The position numbers and the translations under genes are program-made. The notes beneath the pieces are model-generated. The model saw nothing but the letters and a program-made list of their open reading frames with translations. It was not told where the DNA came from and made no database searches. A stretch of 64,000 nt of DNA from Ziziphus jujuba. Taxonomy: Eukaryota > Streptophyta > Magnoliopsida > Rosales > Rhamnaceae. The stretch is from the NCBI RefSeq assembly GCF_031755915.1, contig NC_083383.1, positions 17,721,001 to 17,785,000 on the forward strand, written 5' to 3'. Shown here piece by piece: positions 34,889-46,805 of the stretch; the first letter of the stretch is position 1, and each line of letters begins with the position of its first letter.

Positions 34889-37177
34889 TGATACGAACCT
34901 AGGACGACCTGCTCCTAAACCCGTATTATATTAGCCCGGATCTTTAAATAAGTTCAAGTTCTAATGGAATGGACCTCAACCCCTAACCAACCTATTGTTA
35001 GAAACCTTGGTATAATGTAGACGCCACAATAGGGGATGGAAAATGATGCGAATCCACCCGAGACTATTCGACCGACAACCCGCTGGGGTGCTGACCCAAT
35101 ACAAATGAAGGTGGGACCGATCACTAGGGCCCAAGCCAAGAAGTTCAAGGACAATCTTGCTGTCTTCATACAAGGAATAAGTCATAGTCAAGAGGGGTTG
35201 GCCATATCTAAAGAACCAAGGCCTGTTTTACTCATACAAGCAATAGAAGCCGATACGGACCCGGGTGACGGTTTTGGTACATTTTTGGAGTCCGGGAAGC
35301 ATGAAATGGTTCCAATGATTTATGGTTTCAATACATATGCCTAAGAGGTCATGGAATCAAGTTAAAGCAGCCTCAAATGCAATCAAAAAGGGCTTGTACG
35401 GACAGCATCAACAATTTGGCCGAATTTGCTGTATTGCTTGCTGGCTTTACTGTATTTTACTGTATTAGCCTTTTCTTATTTTTTCAAGCATGGGCAACGT
35501 GTGGGACTTCATATTCAGCTTATTTGGCATCCTAAAAAGCATCTAGAAGCTGATTTGAACCTCAAAGAGGTCAAAGATTGATCAAATTCAACTTGATAAA
35601 AAAGCTAGCATTTTTAGTTTCCTAATTTGTTTTTACTTTTTGTTTTAGGAAACTACCATTACTTTTAGGTTTTTATTTATTTATTTTCTGGATAAATAAC
35701 TTTAGGAAGGTTTTTATTTTATTATTTCCATTGTAAATTAATTAATTCCTAATTCAAAATAAAGGAATTAATTAATCAAATTTAGTTTAGGAAACTTAGT
35801 TTAGGACATATTAGAATTCAGTCAAGTTTCCTAATTCCTATAGGAGTCCGGTTTTGAATTAATCTTTTAGGGTTTTTTTCTTTGTAATCTTAGCCTATTT
35901 AAAGGCTTATTTTTCAATATGAATACAACTTTGATTTGATAAAGAAAATACTTGTGAGATTAATTATCTCTTTGTTCTTTGAGAACACCTAAAACACCAT
36001 TAGAGAATTGGTTGTTTTAGCTTGACTTATCAATAGGTTTTCCATCCCCTATTGTGGCGTCTACATTATACCAAGGTTTCTAACCACAGGTTGGTTAGGG
36101 GTTGAGGTCCATTCCATTAGAACTTGAACTTAATTGAGATCCGAGCTAATATAATACGGGTTTAGGAGCAGGTCGTCCTAGGTTCGTATCAGAAAACCTA
36201 TTGATAAGTCAAGCTAAAACAACCAATTCTCTAATGGTGTTTTAGGTGTTCTCAAAGAACAAAGAGATAATTAATCTCACAAGTATTTTCTCAATCAAAT
36301 CAAAGTTGTATTATTATTGAAAAATAAGCCTTTAAATAGGCTACAAAGCCACGAAATAAAATCCTAAAAACAAAGGAAAAATCGGCCACACACATAAAGA
36401 AACCTAGTTGGCCGAAACTATACTTCCTTTCCTAATCTAAGTTTGATTAATTAATTCCTTTATATTAAATTATGAATTAATTAATTTACAATGGAAAGAA
36501 TAAAATAAAAACCTTCCTAAAGTTATTTGTCCAGAAAATAAATAAATAAAAGCCAAAAAGTAATGGTAGTTCCCTAAAACAAAAAGTAAAAACAAAGTAG
36601 GAAACTAAAAATGCTAGCCTTTTGATCAAGTTGACTTTGATCAATCTTTGACCTCTTTAAGCTTCAAATCAGCTTCTAGATGCTTTTTAGGATGCCAAAT
36701 AAACTGAATATGAAGTCCCACACGTTTTCCATGCTTGGAAAAATAAGAAAAGGCTAATACAGTAAAATACAGTAAAGCCAGCAAGCAATACAGCAAATTT
36801 GGCCAAATTGTTGATGCTGTCCGTACAAGCCCTTTTTGATTGCATTTGAGGCTGCTTTAACTTGATTCCATGACCTCTTAGGCATATGTATTGAACCCAT
36901 AAATCATTGGAACCATTTCATGCTTCTCGGACTCCAAAATGTACCAAAACTGTCACCTGGGCCCGTTTTGGCTTCTAATGCTTGTATGAGTAAAACAGGC
37001 CTTGGTTCTTTAGATATGGCCAACCCCTCTTGAATATGACTTATTCCTTGTATAAAGATAGCAAGATTGTCCTTGAACTTCTTGGCTAGGGCTCTAGTGA
37101 TCAGTCCCACCTTCATGCGCAACGGATCGGCACCCCAGTGGGTTGTCGGTTGTATGGGTTCGGGCGGATTCGCATCA
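34889..37177 (-). repeat. 3' LTR (compound: contains an inverted solo LTR)
   Basis: Read on the minus strand it starts TGATGCGAATCC next to the polypurine tract and ends TTCGTATCA, so the LTR tips are the short inverted repeat TGATRCGAA. Without the nested 1148 bp LTR and its 5 bp duplication it is about 1136 bp. The polyprotein frame reads into it (NDANPPE and KDNLAIFIQGISH), so the LTR contributes the polyprotein C-terminus. Confidence 0.88.
35044..36191 (+). mobile_element. solo LTR of the same family, inserted in the 3' LTR
   Basis: It starts TGATGCGAATCC and ends GGTTCGTATCA, lies on the opposite strand to its host, and is flanked by GAAAA at 35039-35043 and 36192-36196. No internal retroelement sequence remains, so it is a solo LTR formed by LTR-LTR recombination. 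The frame at 35036-35344 is the LTR-encoded polyprotein tail, not a gene. Confidence 0.9.
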
Positions 37178-37190
37178 TTCCCCTCCTCTT
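37178..37190 (-). other. polypurine tract of the Ty3/gypsy element
   Basis: Minus strand AAGAGGAGGGGAA lies directly before the 3' LTR start TGATGC. This is the usual plus-strand primer site in reverse transcription. Confidence 0.85.
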
Positions 37191-39510
37191 GAAAAGGATT
37201 TGTTCTCAAATTGAAGTCATCACCTGCAGAAAAAGGAGACAAATCAGCTACATTTAAGGTAGCACTAACATTATACTCACCCGGTAGATCAAGTTTGTAG
37301 GCATTGTCATTTATCAGCTCCAAAACTTGAAAAAGTCCATCCATAGGCGGCATGAGTTTTGACTTTCTTTGTTTAGGAAACCTTTCCTTTTGTAAGTGCA
37401 ACCAAACCAATTTTCCTGGGTCAAACACTATTACAACAAAATCTAGAAATACATGCTCATTATGGTAAAAATTACACTTTTTAAAGTTAGCAAACAATAT
37501 TTCCCAAATTTTCAAATTGCCACTAAGTAAAGCTGTCAACAATGCAGATAAAGTTCTATGCAATAAAGACATCTTTAAATAAGTATCTTTAAAATTCATG
37601 GTCAGCAATGATTTCTTATTCATAATTACTTTATTAACATCACCAAAGCTAAGATAAAAATTTATATTTTTCCATTCTTGTCTTCCTTTTCCTTTCCCAC
37701 TCACGGCCATCTCACCTTCCTCACTCTCGGCTTTTGCACCAAATTTCTCACTCTTGGTTTTAATAAAAATTTTCCACACAACCTGAGTATTAGAAGACTT
37801 ACCTTGGACAGCAAGCTTACCTTTTCCCTCTTGATTGGATGGTAGTCCAATTGGAATTTCATTTGGGAAGACATCTCCAAATTCCTTCAAAAGAGAAATC
37901 ATTGAACTTGGCAATTCAAGTTCTTCAAAGTTAGTTTGATCATTAAAATAATTTTCTTTATAAATTATACCAGCAAAGGTTTCTTACACTCAATAACCTT
38001 ATTAATATCCCCTAAACTCAAATAAAAGTTGCTACCTGACCTTTCTTTTCTTTCTTTTTCTTTTTCCCCCTTGGATTGGCGCAAACCTTCGGATTTCCCT
38101 TCCTTCTCCAAGCTCTCGAGTTTGCCACTCTCTTTCCCCTCTCTTTTGATTTTTCCTTGATCTTTCCACTCAATATGAGTCTTAGAAACCTTACCTTGAT
38201 CAGCAACCTCATTCTTACCTTCTTAAAAGGATGGTAAAGCCGTTGGTGCCATACTTGCTTTTTCCTTGAGCTTTTTGGCTTCTCTCCTTTGTTGCATTTG
38301 TAATTGGTCTTTGTAAACCTCTTTAGGAGATAATGGTTCCAGCTTGACCTTCTTCCCTTTAAACCTGAAAACAACACTATTTTCTCGACCAAAATGAGTA
38401 GCATCTTTATCAAATTGCCATGGTCTACCTAATAGTAAATGTCCAGCAATCATGGGTACAATATCACATAAAACTACATCCTCATATCTACCTATGTTAA
38501 ATTTTACTTTGGCTTGTTTATTCACTTTTATTTCACCACTATCATTAAGCCATTGTAATCTATAAGGTTCTGGATGTTTAATAGTTATTAAGCCTAATTT
38601 ATCAACTACAATGTTACTAATTACATTTGTACAACTTCCACTATCAATAATCATACTGCAAATCTTACCTTAAATTTCACATCGGGTGTGGAAGATGTTC
38701 TCTCTTTGAATTTCATCCTCATCTTTGTATGCAGCAAGTACTCTCCTAGAAAGCAAGTTTAATTCAGCATTGGATGCTTGCAAGGTTTCGGGTTCATCCT
38801 CCAAGTCCTCCTCCTCTTGCTTGGCTTCATCCTCACTTTCTTCACTTTCCGATTCTAGCTCGTCATTGCCCTGTAACACCATGATTCTTTTATTCGGGCA
38901 TTGGCTAGCGATGTGTCCTCCTCCCTAGCACTTAAAACACACAACATCATGAGTTCTAGAAGATTTAGGATCTAATTTTACCTCATTCTTTGGTGCTTGG
39001 ACAGATTTGATTCTAGTCTCCTCCCTTGGCCAGTTTGAACTTTCTTCTTTGACTTTCGGCTTTGGCTTGCTTTCATAGATGGGATTGTTCCTCCAACCAC
39101 TTAAATAGGACCTTCCACTGTTGGAAACACCTCCAAACCATGATCTTACACCCCTCCTCTTGAATTGATGCTCTAATTTAATAGTCACATGCAACATCTC
39201 CTCCAATTCCACATATTGTTGCAATTCTAGTTGATTGGCTATTTCACGATTCAAACCACCAAGAAACCTTGCCATGGTTGCTTCCCTATCTTCATTCAAG
39301 TTCAGTCTCATCATAAGCATCTCCATCTCCTTGTAATAATCCTCCACAGATCCATGTCCTTGAGATAAAGATCGAAGTCTTTGATGCAGCAACCTATGAT
39401 AGTGTGATGGTACGAATCGCTTCCGCATGGCTCCTTTCATCTGTCGCCATGTAGTAATCAAGTCATCACCAACTCTCCTTCGGGTGTTTTGCTCATTGGT
39501 CCACCATTGG
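37191..39510 (-). pseudogene. gag-protease-(deleted pol) polyprotein remnant
   Basis: On the minus strand: a retrotransposon gag domain (39510-39100; ITTWRQMKGAMRKRFVPSHY, LSQGHGSVEDYYKEMEMLMM), a CCHC knuckle near 38945-38905 (C-x2-C-x4-H-x4-C, with a TAG stop after the second Cys), an acidic linker (38882-38670), an aspartic protease (38654-38400; catalytic IDSGSCTN and HLLLGRPWQFD), then the pre-RT motif LLKEFGDVFPNEIPIGLP near 37890. The frame then jumps to the post-integrase tail LVWLHLQKERFPKQRKSKLM, VLELINDNAYKLDLPGEYNV (about 37450-37250). Reverse transcriptase, RNase H and the integrase core are absent. At least two stops and frame changes disrupt the rest. The 5' end of gag is cut at 39510. 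Confidence 0.85.
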
Positions 39511-40200
39511 TGTAACACCCCGTCCCGAACCATGTCGAAATTTTTGCACGTTGACCGAGGTTGACTGTTGACTTTGACCGTTGACCAAAGGGGTCAAAAG
39601 TTGACTTTTTGACCCGATTGGAATTCTAAGTTGACGGAGGTACCGTTACGAAGTACACATTGGCACGAGTTTGTAGACTAGTAGCACGTTGAAAACGGAG
39701 CTACGGCTTGAAGGTTATGAGCAAAACAAGTTGAGGTCCAAATTGTCCAAGGGTGCCGGAGTTGACTTTTTATGGTTGTAGAATTTTGCTTTGACTTTAG
39801 TATGGTTGTAAAGTGCTCGTCGATACGAGTTCACAGACTAGCGGCACGCCTAATTTGGACGTACGGTTAAAAAGTTATGGACGCGTGAAGTTTGCTGGAT
39901 ACCGTAATATTTTAATATTTTTGAATCGATGAACAGTGAAATGCCACGTGTCGTCACCTGATTGGTCCACATGGATGAACAGTGTCACCACTGTGGCTTT
40001 TATTTGGCAAAAATCTCGGGGAGGAGAGAGAAAGAGAGAGAGGAGAGAGAGAGAGAGAGGGAGAGAGACGACCGGCAGCCGGATTCCGACAAATTTTTTG
40101 GTCGATTCTCGTTACACGCACTGGCCAGACGGAAGCCTCTCCCCATTTCCGGCCAAACCCCAAAATTTCATGGTCGCCGGCCGCCGGACGCGCCCGGTTT
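39511..40200 (+). mobile_element. LTR fragment of the TGTAACACC retrotransposon family
   Basis: Starts TGTAACACCCCGTCCCGAAC inside gag and runs through repeated ttgac motifs, a GA-rich purine tract (40020-40070) and GC-rich sequence. It then joins LTR sequence of the host retroelement at about 40200 with a few bases of shared T-run. It is related to the solo LTR at 16169-18714 (opposite strand). Its right end is lost. Frames at 39936-40292 arise from the GA tract and are not genes. Confidence 0.7.
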
Positions 40201-41732
40201 TTAGGAAACTACCATTACTTTTAGGTTTTTATTTATTTATTTTCTGGATAAATAACTTTAGGAAGATTTTTATTTTATTATTTCCATTGTAAATTAATTA
40301 ATTCCTAATTCAAAATAAAGGAATTAATTAATCAAATTTAGTTTAGGAAACTTAGTTTAGGACATATTAGAATTCGGTCAAGTTTCCTAATTCCTATAGG
40401 AGTCCGGTTTTGAATTAATCTTTTAGGGTTTTTTTCTTTGTAATCTTAGCCTATTTAAAGGCTTATTTTTCAATATGAATACAACTTTGATTTGATAAAG
40501 AAAATACTTGTGAGATTAATTATCTCTTTGTTCTTTGAGAACACCTAAAACACCATTAGAGAATTGGTTGTTTTAGCTTGACTTATCAATAGGTTTTCCA
40601 TCCCCTATTGTGGCGTCTACATTATACCAAGGTTTCTAACCACAGGTTGGTTAGGGGTTGAGGTCCATTCCATTAGAACTTGAACTTAATTGAGATCCGG
40701 GCTAATATAATACGGGTTTAGGAGCAGGTCGTCCTAGGTTCGTATCAGAAAACCTATTGATAAGTCAAGCTAAAACAACCAATTCTCTAATGGTGTTTTA
40801 GGTGTTCTCAAAGAACAAAGAGATAATTAATCTCACAAGTATTTTCTCAATCAAATCAAAGTTGTATTATTATTGAAAAATAAGCCTTTAAATAGGCTAC
40901 AAAGCCACGAAATAAAACCCTAAAAACAAAGGAAAAATCGGCCACACACATAAAGAAACCTAGTTGTCCGAAACTATACTTCCTTTCCTAATCTAAGTTT
41001 GATTAATTAATTCCTTTATATTAAGTTAGGAATTAATTAATTTACAATGGAAAGAATAAAATAAAAACCTTCCTAAAGTTATTTGTCCAGAAAATAAATA
41101 AATAAAAGTCAAAAAGTAATGGTAGTTTCCTAAAACAAAAAGTAAAAACAAATTAGGAAACTAAAAATGCTAGCCTTTTGATCAAGTTGACTTTGATCAA
41201 TCTTTGACCTCTTTGAGCTTCAAATCAGCTTCTAGATGCTTTTTAGGATGCCAAATAAACTGAATATGAAGTCTCACACGTTGTCCATGCTTGGAAAAAT
41301 AAGAAAAGGCTAATACAGTAAAATACAGTAAAGCCAGCAAGCAATACAGCAAATTTGGCCAAATTGTTGATGCTGTCCGTACAAGCCCTTTTTGATTGCA
41401 TTTGAGGCTGCCTTAACTTTATTCCATGACTCTTAGGCATATGTATTGAACCCATAAAGCATTGGAACCATTTCATGCTTCTCGGACTCCAAAATGTACC
41501 AAAATCGCCACCCGGGCCCATTTTGGCTTCTATTGCTTGTATGAGTAAAACAGGCCTTGATTCTTTAGATATGGCCAACCTCTCTTGACTATAACTTATT
41601 CCTTTTATAAAGACAGCAAGATTGTCCTTGAACTTCTTGGCTAAGGCTCTAGTGATCGGTCCCACCTTCATGCGTAACGGATCGGCACCCTAGTGGGTTG
41701 TCGGTTGTATGGGTTCGGGCGGATTTGCATCA
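40201..41732 (-). repeat. 5' LTR remnant, also compound
   Basis: Matches 35645-37177 almost base for base (offset 4556, with one single-base indel and scattered substitutions). It contains the last 547 bases of the inverted solo LTR (to CGTATCA at 40747), the GAAAA repeat (40748-40752), then the minus-strand LTR to its TGATGC start at 41732. The rest of the LTR, the primer site and the gag start are missing. Confidence 0.88.
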
Positions 41733-41737
41733 TTTTA

Positions 41738-42129
41738 GGATACCAAATCAATGAGAAGAAATAAGAAAAGACCAAAGTAAGAAAAAAGATAGAGAGAAAG
41801 AGACTAAGATTGAGGCAGAGAGAAGAAGCAGGGGGTAGGGGAAGGAAGCTTTGATGGCTGATGGCGATGGGGCTGGCTGGTGTGGTCTGTGGTGGCTGCG
41901 TTGTGAAGTGCTGGAGAATAAGATGAAAATTGAAAAGTAGGGCTTGACTCTTGAGTTTTAGATCTGAATTTTTTTATTTTTTTTTATTTTTATGTTTTTG
42001 TTTTATTAAAGATGTATTTTTTGTTTTTAAAAAATTAGTAATAGAAAATTATTTTTATAAAATTTTTAATTTATAATATTTTTTAGTTATTAAATATTAT
42101 ATTAGTGATAAAATATTAATTTAAAATTA
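41738..42129. other. hAT right-side internal region
   Basis: hAT sequence resuming after the retroelement insertion, with purine-rich then AT-rich DNA. No gene is seen. Confidence 0.45.
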
Positions 42130-42379
42130 AATTTAAATGGGTTGTAATAGGTGTATAATCGTGTCGGGTTAAAACTGACACGTTTAATAAATGGGTCGTA
42201 ACGGGTCAATTTCGAGTTAAACAGGTCAACCCCAAAATGACACGATTAATAATCGTGTTAAACGGGTTGACCTGATTATAACCCAAACCCATTTATAATA
42301 AACCCAAACCCATTTATTCCGTGTCGTTTTCGAGTCGTGTCACCGTGTCATGATCCAAATTGCCAGGTCCAATAGCTCT

Positions 42380-44511
42380 TCTCTTTCTTGGACAACGACG
42401 AAGAAGAAATTGACTTTTATTATTAAATAGAGCAACATCCAACTTTCATATCGTGATCACTATCCTTCCACCATTTTTATTATCAGATAAAGCATGTTCG
42501 ATATCCTTCCAGAATTCTACTTTCCAAACATCATCAAAAAAGACGATGTACCTTTTTTACCTCCCTAACAGATAAATTCTCTTATCTTTCGTATCATTTT
42601 TGCCTCCCTATCTATTTTACTAGTTGTTGTAGGATCAGTACGTATCCTCCATTGTTGAACATAATTTATCCATGAGATGCTCTAGTAGCTTTCTCTTATC
42701 TAGTTTCTCCATTGTTGTTTATGGAGCCAAATTTAGATGGTAAATTGATGTTTTCCTTCTCATCCCATAGCTTTCCTTTCATGCAGTTCCAAATTATCAA
42801 AGGATTTTTTTTTTTTTTTTGTTTGGAAAGCTTAAATATATTTCTTCCCTTTTCAATGGAAGTTAGAGGACACACAACAATCTAGGTAGCTCACATTCTT
42901 TATCAAACTGAAGGCTTGGTCTATCTTGTTTCAGTTTGTGTACATTTACAATCTGTGACATTGGTAGTGTAGTTGTATAGCCAAACTCAAGAATGCTTAT
43001 TAGAAGGAGGCTAAGAGACCAACTTGTTACTAGTTTGCTCTAGATTGTGTGAGATTCAGCTTGTATATAATATATGTGTTATTTCTCCACTTGCAGGTAA
43101 ATTAGAAGGTAGTGTTTCAGTATCACAAGAACGTGGTGTAACTTGTGCTATATTAATTTGAATATCCTAATTATCTGTAACATTTGTTCTTGAGTGCTTC
43201 AATGTCCAAAATGATTTTATATGTTCTTTTAAGAAGTTTCCAACATGACATAGAGTGCTCTTTATGATGATACCATACAACTTAAAGTCTATATATATAT
43301 ATATATATATATCTATATAATGGGGTTTTGGGGTGATGGGAACAGTTGGCAACCAAAAATAATTTTTATTCCAATTTAAAGAGTTTAAGTTGTAGCATCA
43401 AAACTTGTAAAGTTTTGCTACATAACCTGACGAAATGTAGCTAGACTTTGTACGTTACATATGTTGTCGTACTGTACATCTGCTTTCTATTTTTTACAAA
43501 CTAGCTAGCCAATATGATTTGCATATTGTCCTTTAAAAAGTAGACTGTTACTGATTGTTGGCTATATATATGCAATTGATGCTCTTTCTCATCTCTGCAA
43601 TAATGTAACGCTGTGTTCATCATATATTTTCTTATATGAATTTTTGACATTTTGTCAACCTTTTTCCCTGTAACTCAATCCTTTCAAGCACACTATTATT
43701 TAATTATTGTTATTATTATTATTATTTTCATATGAGGGATGAGAGAAAATAGTGCTCTTTGTTTGTTGATTATACTTGATGAGGAATGAGACACTGGTAA
43801 GGAATTTGGCATGCTTTAAATAAGTTAGAGAAGTTTGCCATGATGAAATAAACAATAGTTGGAATGATATTTGGGTGTCTAATGAGTTGAAGGTTTTTCT
43901 TTTTCCTCTTTTCTTTTTTTTTTTTTTTAAGGACCAAATAAATATTGTAGTGGAAGTAAATATTCCTAGTTCATTTACTTTTATTTAAAGCTGAGTTTTT
44001 CAAATTTAATTGTGGAAAAATTCGTGCTTATAAACTACAATTTTGATCTGAAATTATAGTGCTTGATCTTGTACCTTGTTAATTTGGATGATACATTTGG
44101 CATGTGAACCTGAAATCTAGAAAGTTGATTAAAAAAAAAAAAGAATCTTTGTCATTCCATAGTTTTAATAGAAGATGTTAGTATTGCCTTTGTTATTACA
44201 TGATATGGTATACTCGACTATCTAAAAAGTAATTTTTATATCAAGTAAAAATAGTTTATATTTATAATTTTTTATATGACAAAGAATCTTTTTAAAGGCT
44301 TGCCTCCAGTTAGTGAAGAATTTCATTCTCTTGAACACCAGCAACAAGAAGAAAAAGGAGCAAAATCATATTTATTATCTAAAAATCTTGCTAAGATATG
44401 TTTATGTAGTATAATCAATTTCTAAAATTAAATTTAGTTTATGCTAATTTATAATTGTTTTTAATTTGAGTAATTTTAAAATATATAAAATAGGATATTG
44501 ATAATAAGGAA
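42380..44511 (+). other. MULE left arm continuation and 5' non-coding region
   Basis: The first ~30 bases complete the left TIR. The remainder is AT-rich, with an (AT)n tract near 43290-43310, and precedes the transposase. It may contain 5' exons or the promoter, but none can be supported. Confidence 0.4.
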
Positions 44512-46805
44512 ATGGACACTACAACAAGCACAGAAGACAAGATAGAGCCTAGGATTGGAATGGTTTTTAACTCACCTGATGAATTAGTGGAATTCTATAA
44601 ATTCTATGGGAAGGAAAAAAGCTTTGAAATTAGCAAAAGGACTTCAAGTAAAGGAGATGATGGAGAGGTGAAATACATTACATTGACATGCTTACGCAAT
44701 GGCAAGTCAAAATGTACATCAAGAAGTGCTTTAAAATTGCATCCAGTGATAAAAACAGATTGTCAAGCAAAGCTTAGAGCTATTAAATATCCGAATGGAA
44801 GGTGGCTAATTGGCTCTATTGTTCTTGAGCACAACCATGAATTAAGTACTCCAAGCAAAAGTTGATATTATAAAAGTAATAGAGCAATAAAGCCATATAT
44901 ACAAAGGAAGTTGGAAAAAATGATAAAGCTGGAATAAGGCTAAACAAGAATTTCAATTTTTTGGTGGTTAGAGCCGGTGGACATGAATATTTGACATTTT
45001 TAGAAAAAGATTGTAGCAACTATATTGAGAAGATCAAACATTTATGACTAGGGGAAGGTGATGCTGCTGTAATTCAAAAATATTTCTTGAAAATGCAAGC
45101 TGATAATCCAAGTTTCTTTTATACGATGGATTTAAATTACGAAGGTCGAATTAAAAATTTGATTTGGGTAGGTGCAATGAGTAGGACTGCTTACAATGAA
45201 TTTGGGGATGTGGTCACATTTGATACTATATATTTAACAAATAAATATGATATGCCTTTTGCGCCTTTTGTAGGGGGTTTAATCATCATAGACAATCAAT
45301 ATTATTTGGATGTGGGTTGATCTATAATGAGGATACTGAGACATTTACCTTGTTGTTTCAGTCTTGGCTTGCATGTATGTTTGGTCGTGCTCCAACTGCA
45401 ATAATCATTGATCAACATAAAGTCATACAAAATGCAATTGAAATTGTTTTTCCTGATGCACGTCATAGGTGGTGTCTGTGGCATATATGAAGAAATTACC
45501 CAAAAAATTGAAAAGTTATAAGCAGTATGAAGCTATCAAGTTTGCTCTTCAAAATGCTATATATGATTCTTTAACTTGTGATGAATTTGAAGATCAGTGG
45601 AATATTTTTATTAACAAGTATGCTTTTCATTCTAATGAATGGTTATCTGGATTGTATATTAAGAGGTGACGATGGGTGCTTGCATTTATTAAGGATATTT
45701 TCTAGACAGGTATGTCTACAACTCAACATAGTGAAAGTATACGTGCATTTTTTTATGGGTATATGAATTCAAAGACCTCTTTGAAACAATTTGTAGAGCA
45801 ATATGATAATGCTTTAAGAGATAAAGTTGAAAAGGAAGACCATGAAGATTTCTATTCTTTTAACTCTTGGATCCCCTGTATAACTGGCTATGATATAGAA
45901 AAATAATATCAAAGTTGTTATACTACTGCAAAGTTCAAAGAATTTCAACAAGAACTAATAGGAAAAATTTGTTGTGATTTAGCTCCAAGTAAAGAGATTG
46001 TAGAAAAATCATACCAATTGGTATTGAATGAAGATATAATGACTGGGGAGAGTAATCGGAGTGTTTCTTTCATTGTATGCTTTAATGAGGATAAATATGA
46101 GGTTACTTGCACTTGTTAACTATCTGAGTTTAGAGGTATATTATGTCGACATGCAATTATGGTGCTAATTCTTAAAAAAAAAATGTTTGTGTTCTAGAAA
46201 AGTATATTTTAAGATGATGGAGGAAGGATGTAAAAAGATGTCATACTCAAGTGAGAATAAATTATGTTAATTGGAGTGCCAAACCTAAAACATATCAATT
46301 TAATAAGATGTGCAACTCATTTTTTGAGGTTGCAGATTTGGCAACTGATAGTGATGATAAGTGTAACATGATGATGGAGGTGATTCAAAATTTGAAAATG
46401 AAACTGATATTGACCGAAGGTATTGAAATGCATGCTCAGACAATAGGTGGCAAGGAGAACAGTGTTTCAAATAAGAATGGAAAGGTTACTCCATTGGTTG
46501 TTCGAAGTAAAGGTCGTACTCCATTCAAAAGAAAGCAGTCTAAAGCTGAGCAAATTTTTCGAAAAAGAAAAGAAAAGAAAATACGATCAGAAATTGATGG
46601 CAGCAAAATAACAAAGGTATGAAATAAAATGTCATTAATATGTTTTAGAAATATTTTACTATTGATGTTTTATTATTTATTATTTCTAATGTCCTTTTTT
46701 GTTTTGTAGAAATCGAATCGAAGGACATGTGACTCAAATTCTATTGTGGACCTTGGAAAGGCTTATGCATTTGGAACACAAGACAGTGTTACATCAAAAG
46801 GATAA
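44512..46805 (+). pseudogene. FAR1/MULE-type transposase pseudogene
   Basis: A FAR1 DNA-binding domain lies at 44560-44860 (FNSPDELVEFYKFYGKEKSF, and the C-x-n-C/H signature with LEHNHEL). The MULE transposase domain follows at about 45060-45480 (FGDVVTFDTIYLTNKYDMPF, ETFTLLFQSWLACMFGRAPT, IDQHKVIQNAIEIVFPDARH, WCLWH) with conserved acidic positions. A SWIM zinc finger lies near 46100-46165 (CTC then CRHA). A Lys-rich tail (46251-46622) is followed by a possible last exon after an intron (acceptor TTTTGTAG near 46709). Stops and frameshifts near 44863-45060, 45320, 45487, 45669 and 46120 inactivate it. The family includes the domesticated factors FHY3/FAR1 and FRS proteins; inverted arms and disrupted frames show this is a transposon copy. 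Confidence 0.85.

Larger units (their letters stand above)
34889..41732 (-). mobile_element. Ty3/gypsy LTR retrotransposon, internally deleted, 6.84 kb
   Basis: Bounded by TGATACGAACC (left) and GGTTTGCATCA-type ends (right), with a 5 bp duplication TTTTA at 34884-34888 and 41733-41737. Oriented on the minus strand: 5' LTR remnant at right (40201-41732), gag and protease (38223-39510), a remnant of pol (37191-37914), polypurine tract (37178-37190) and 3' LTR (34889-37177). Reverse transcriptase, RNase H and the integrase core are missing, so it is non-autonomous. The primer-binding site and 5' end of gag are replaced by a piece of another LTR (39511-40200). Confidence 0.88.
30250..42371 (-). 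mobile_element. hAT transposon (RICESLEEPER-like), 12.1 kb with nested retroelement
   Basis: The left TIR TAGACCTGGCAA and right TIR (reverse complement) TGGACCTGGCAA are flanked by the 8 bp duplication ATAGCTCT at 30242-30249 and 42372-42379. Both subterminal regions are rich in cgtgt, acgggtt and gacacga motifs (30260-30520 and 42130-42360). The transposase frame, with BED finger and dimerisation domain, lies on the minus strand at 31139-33254. A Ty3/gypsy element (34889-41732) interrupts the DNA upstream of the transposase; without it the hAT would be about 5.3 kb. Excising the hAT restores the MULE arm, as the uninterrupted right arm shows at 50370-50400. Confidence 0.9.

Noticed and set aside
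35036..35344. Open frame of 102 codons on the + strand
   Set aside because: It is the polyprotein tail encoded within the inserted solo LTR; the same sequence occurs in the minus-strand LTRs at 36904-37190 and 41460-41732.
39936..40292. Overlapping frames of 69-118 codons in several phases
   Set aside because: They run through a GA-rich purine tract of LTR sequence; all phases stay open because of composition, and no domain is present.
44512..46805. Domesticated FAR1-related host gene
   Set aside because: The frame has several stops and frameshifts and lies between long inverted arms, so it is a transposon copy.
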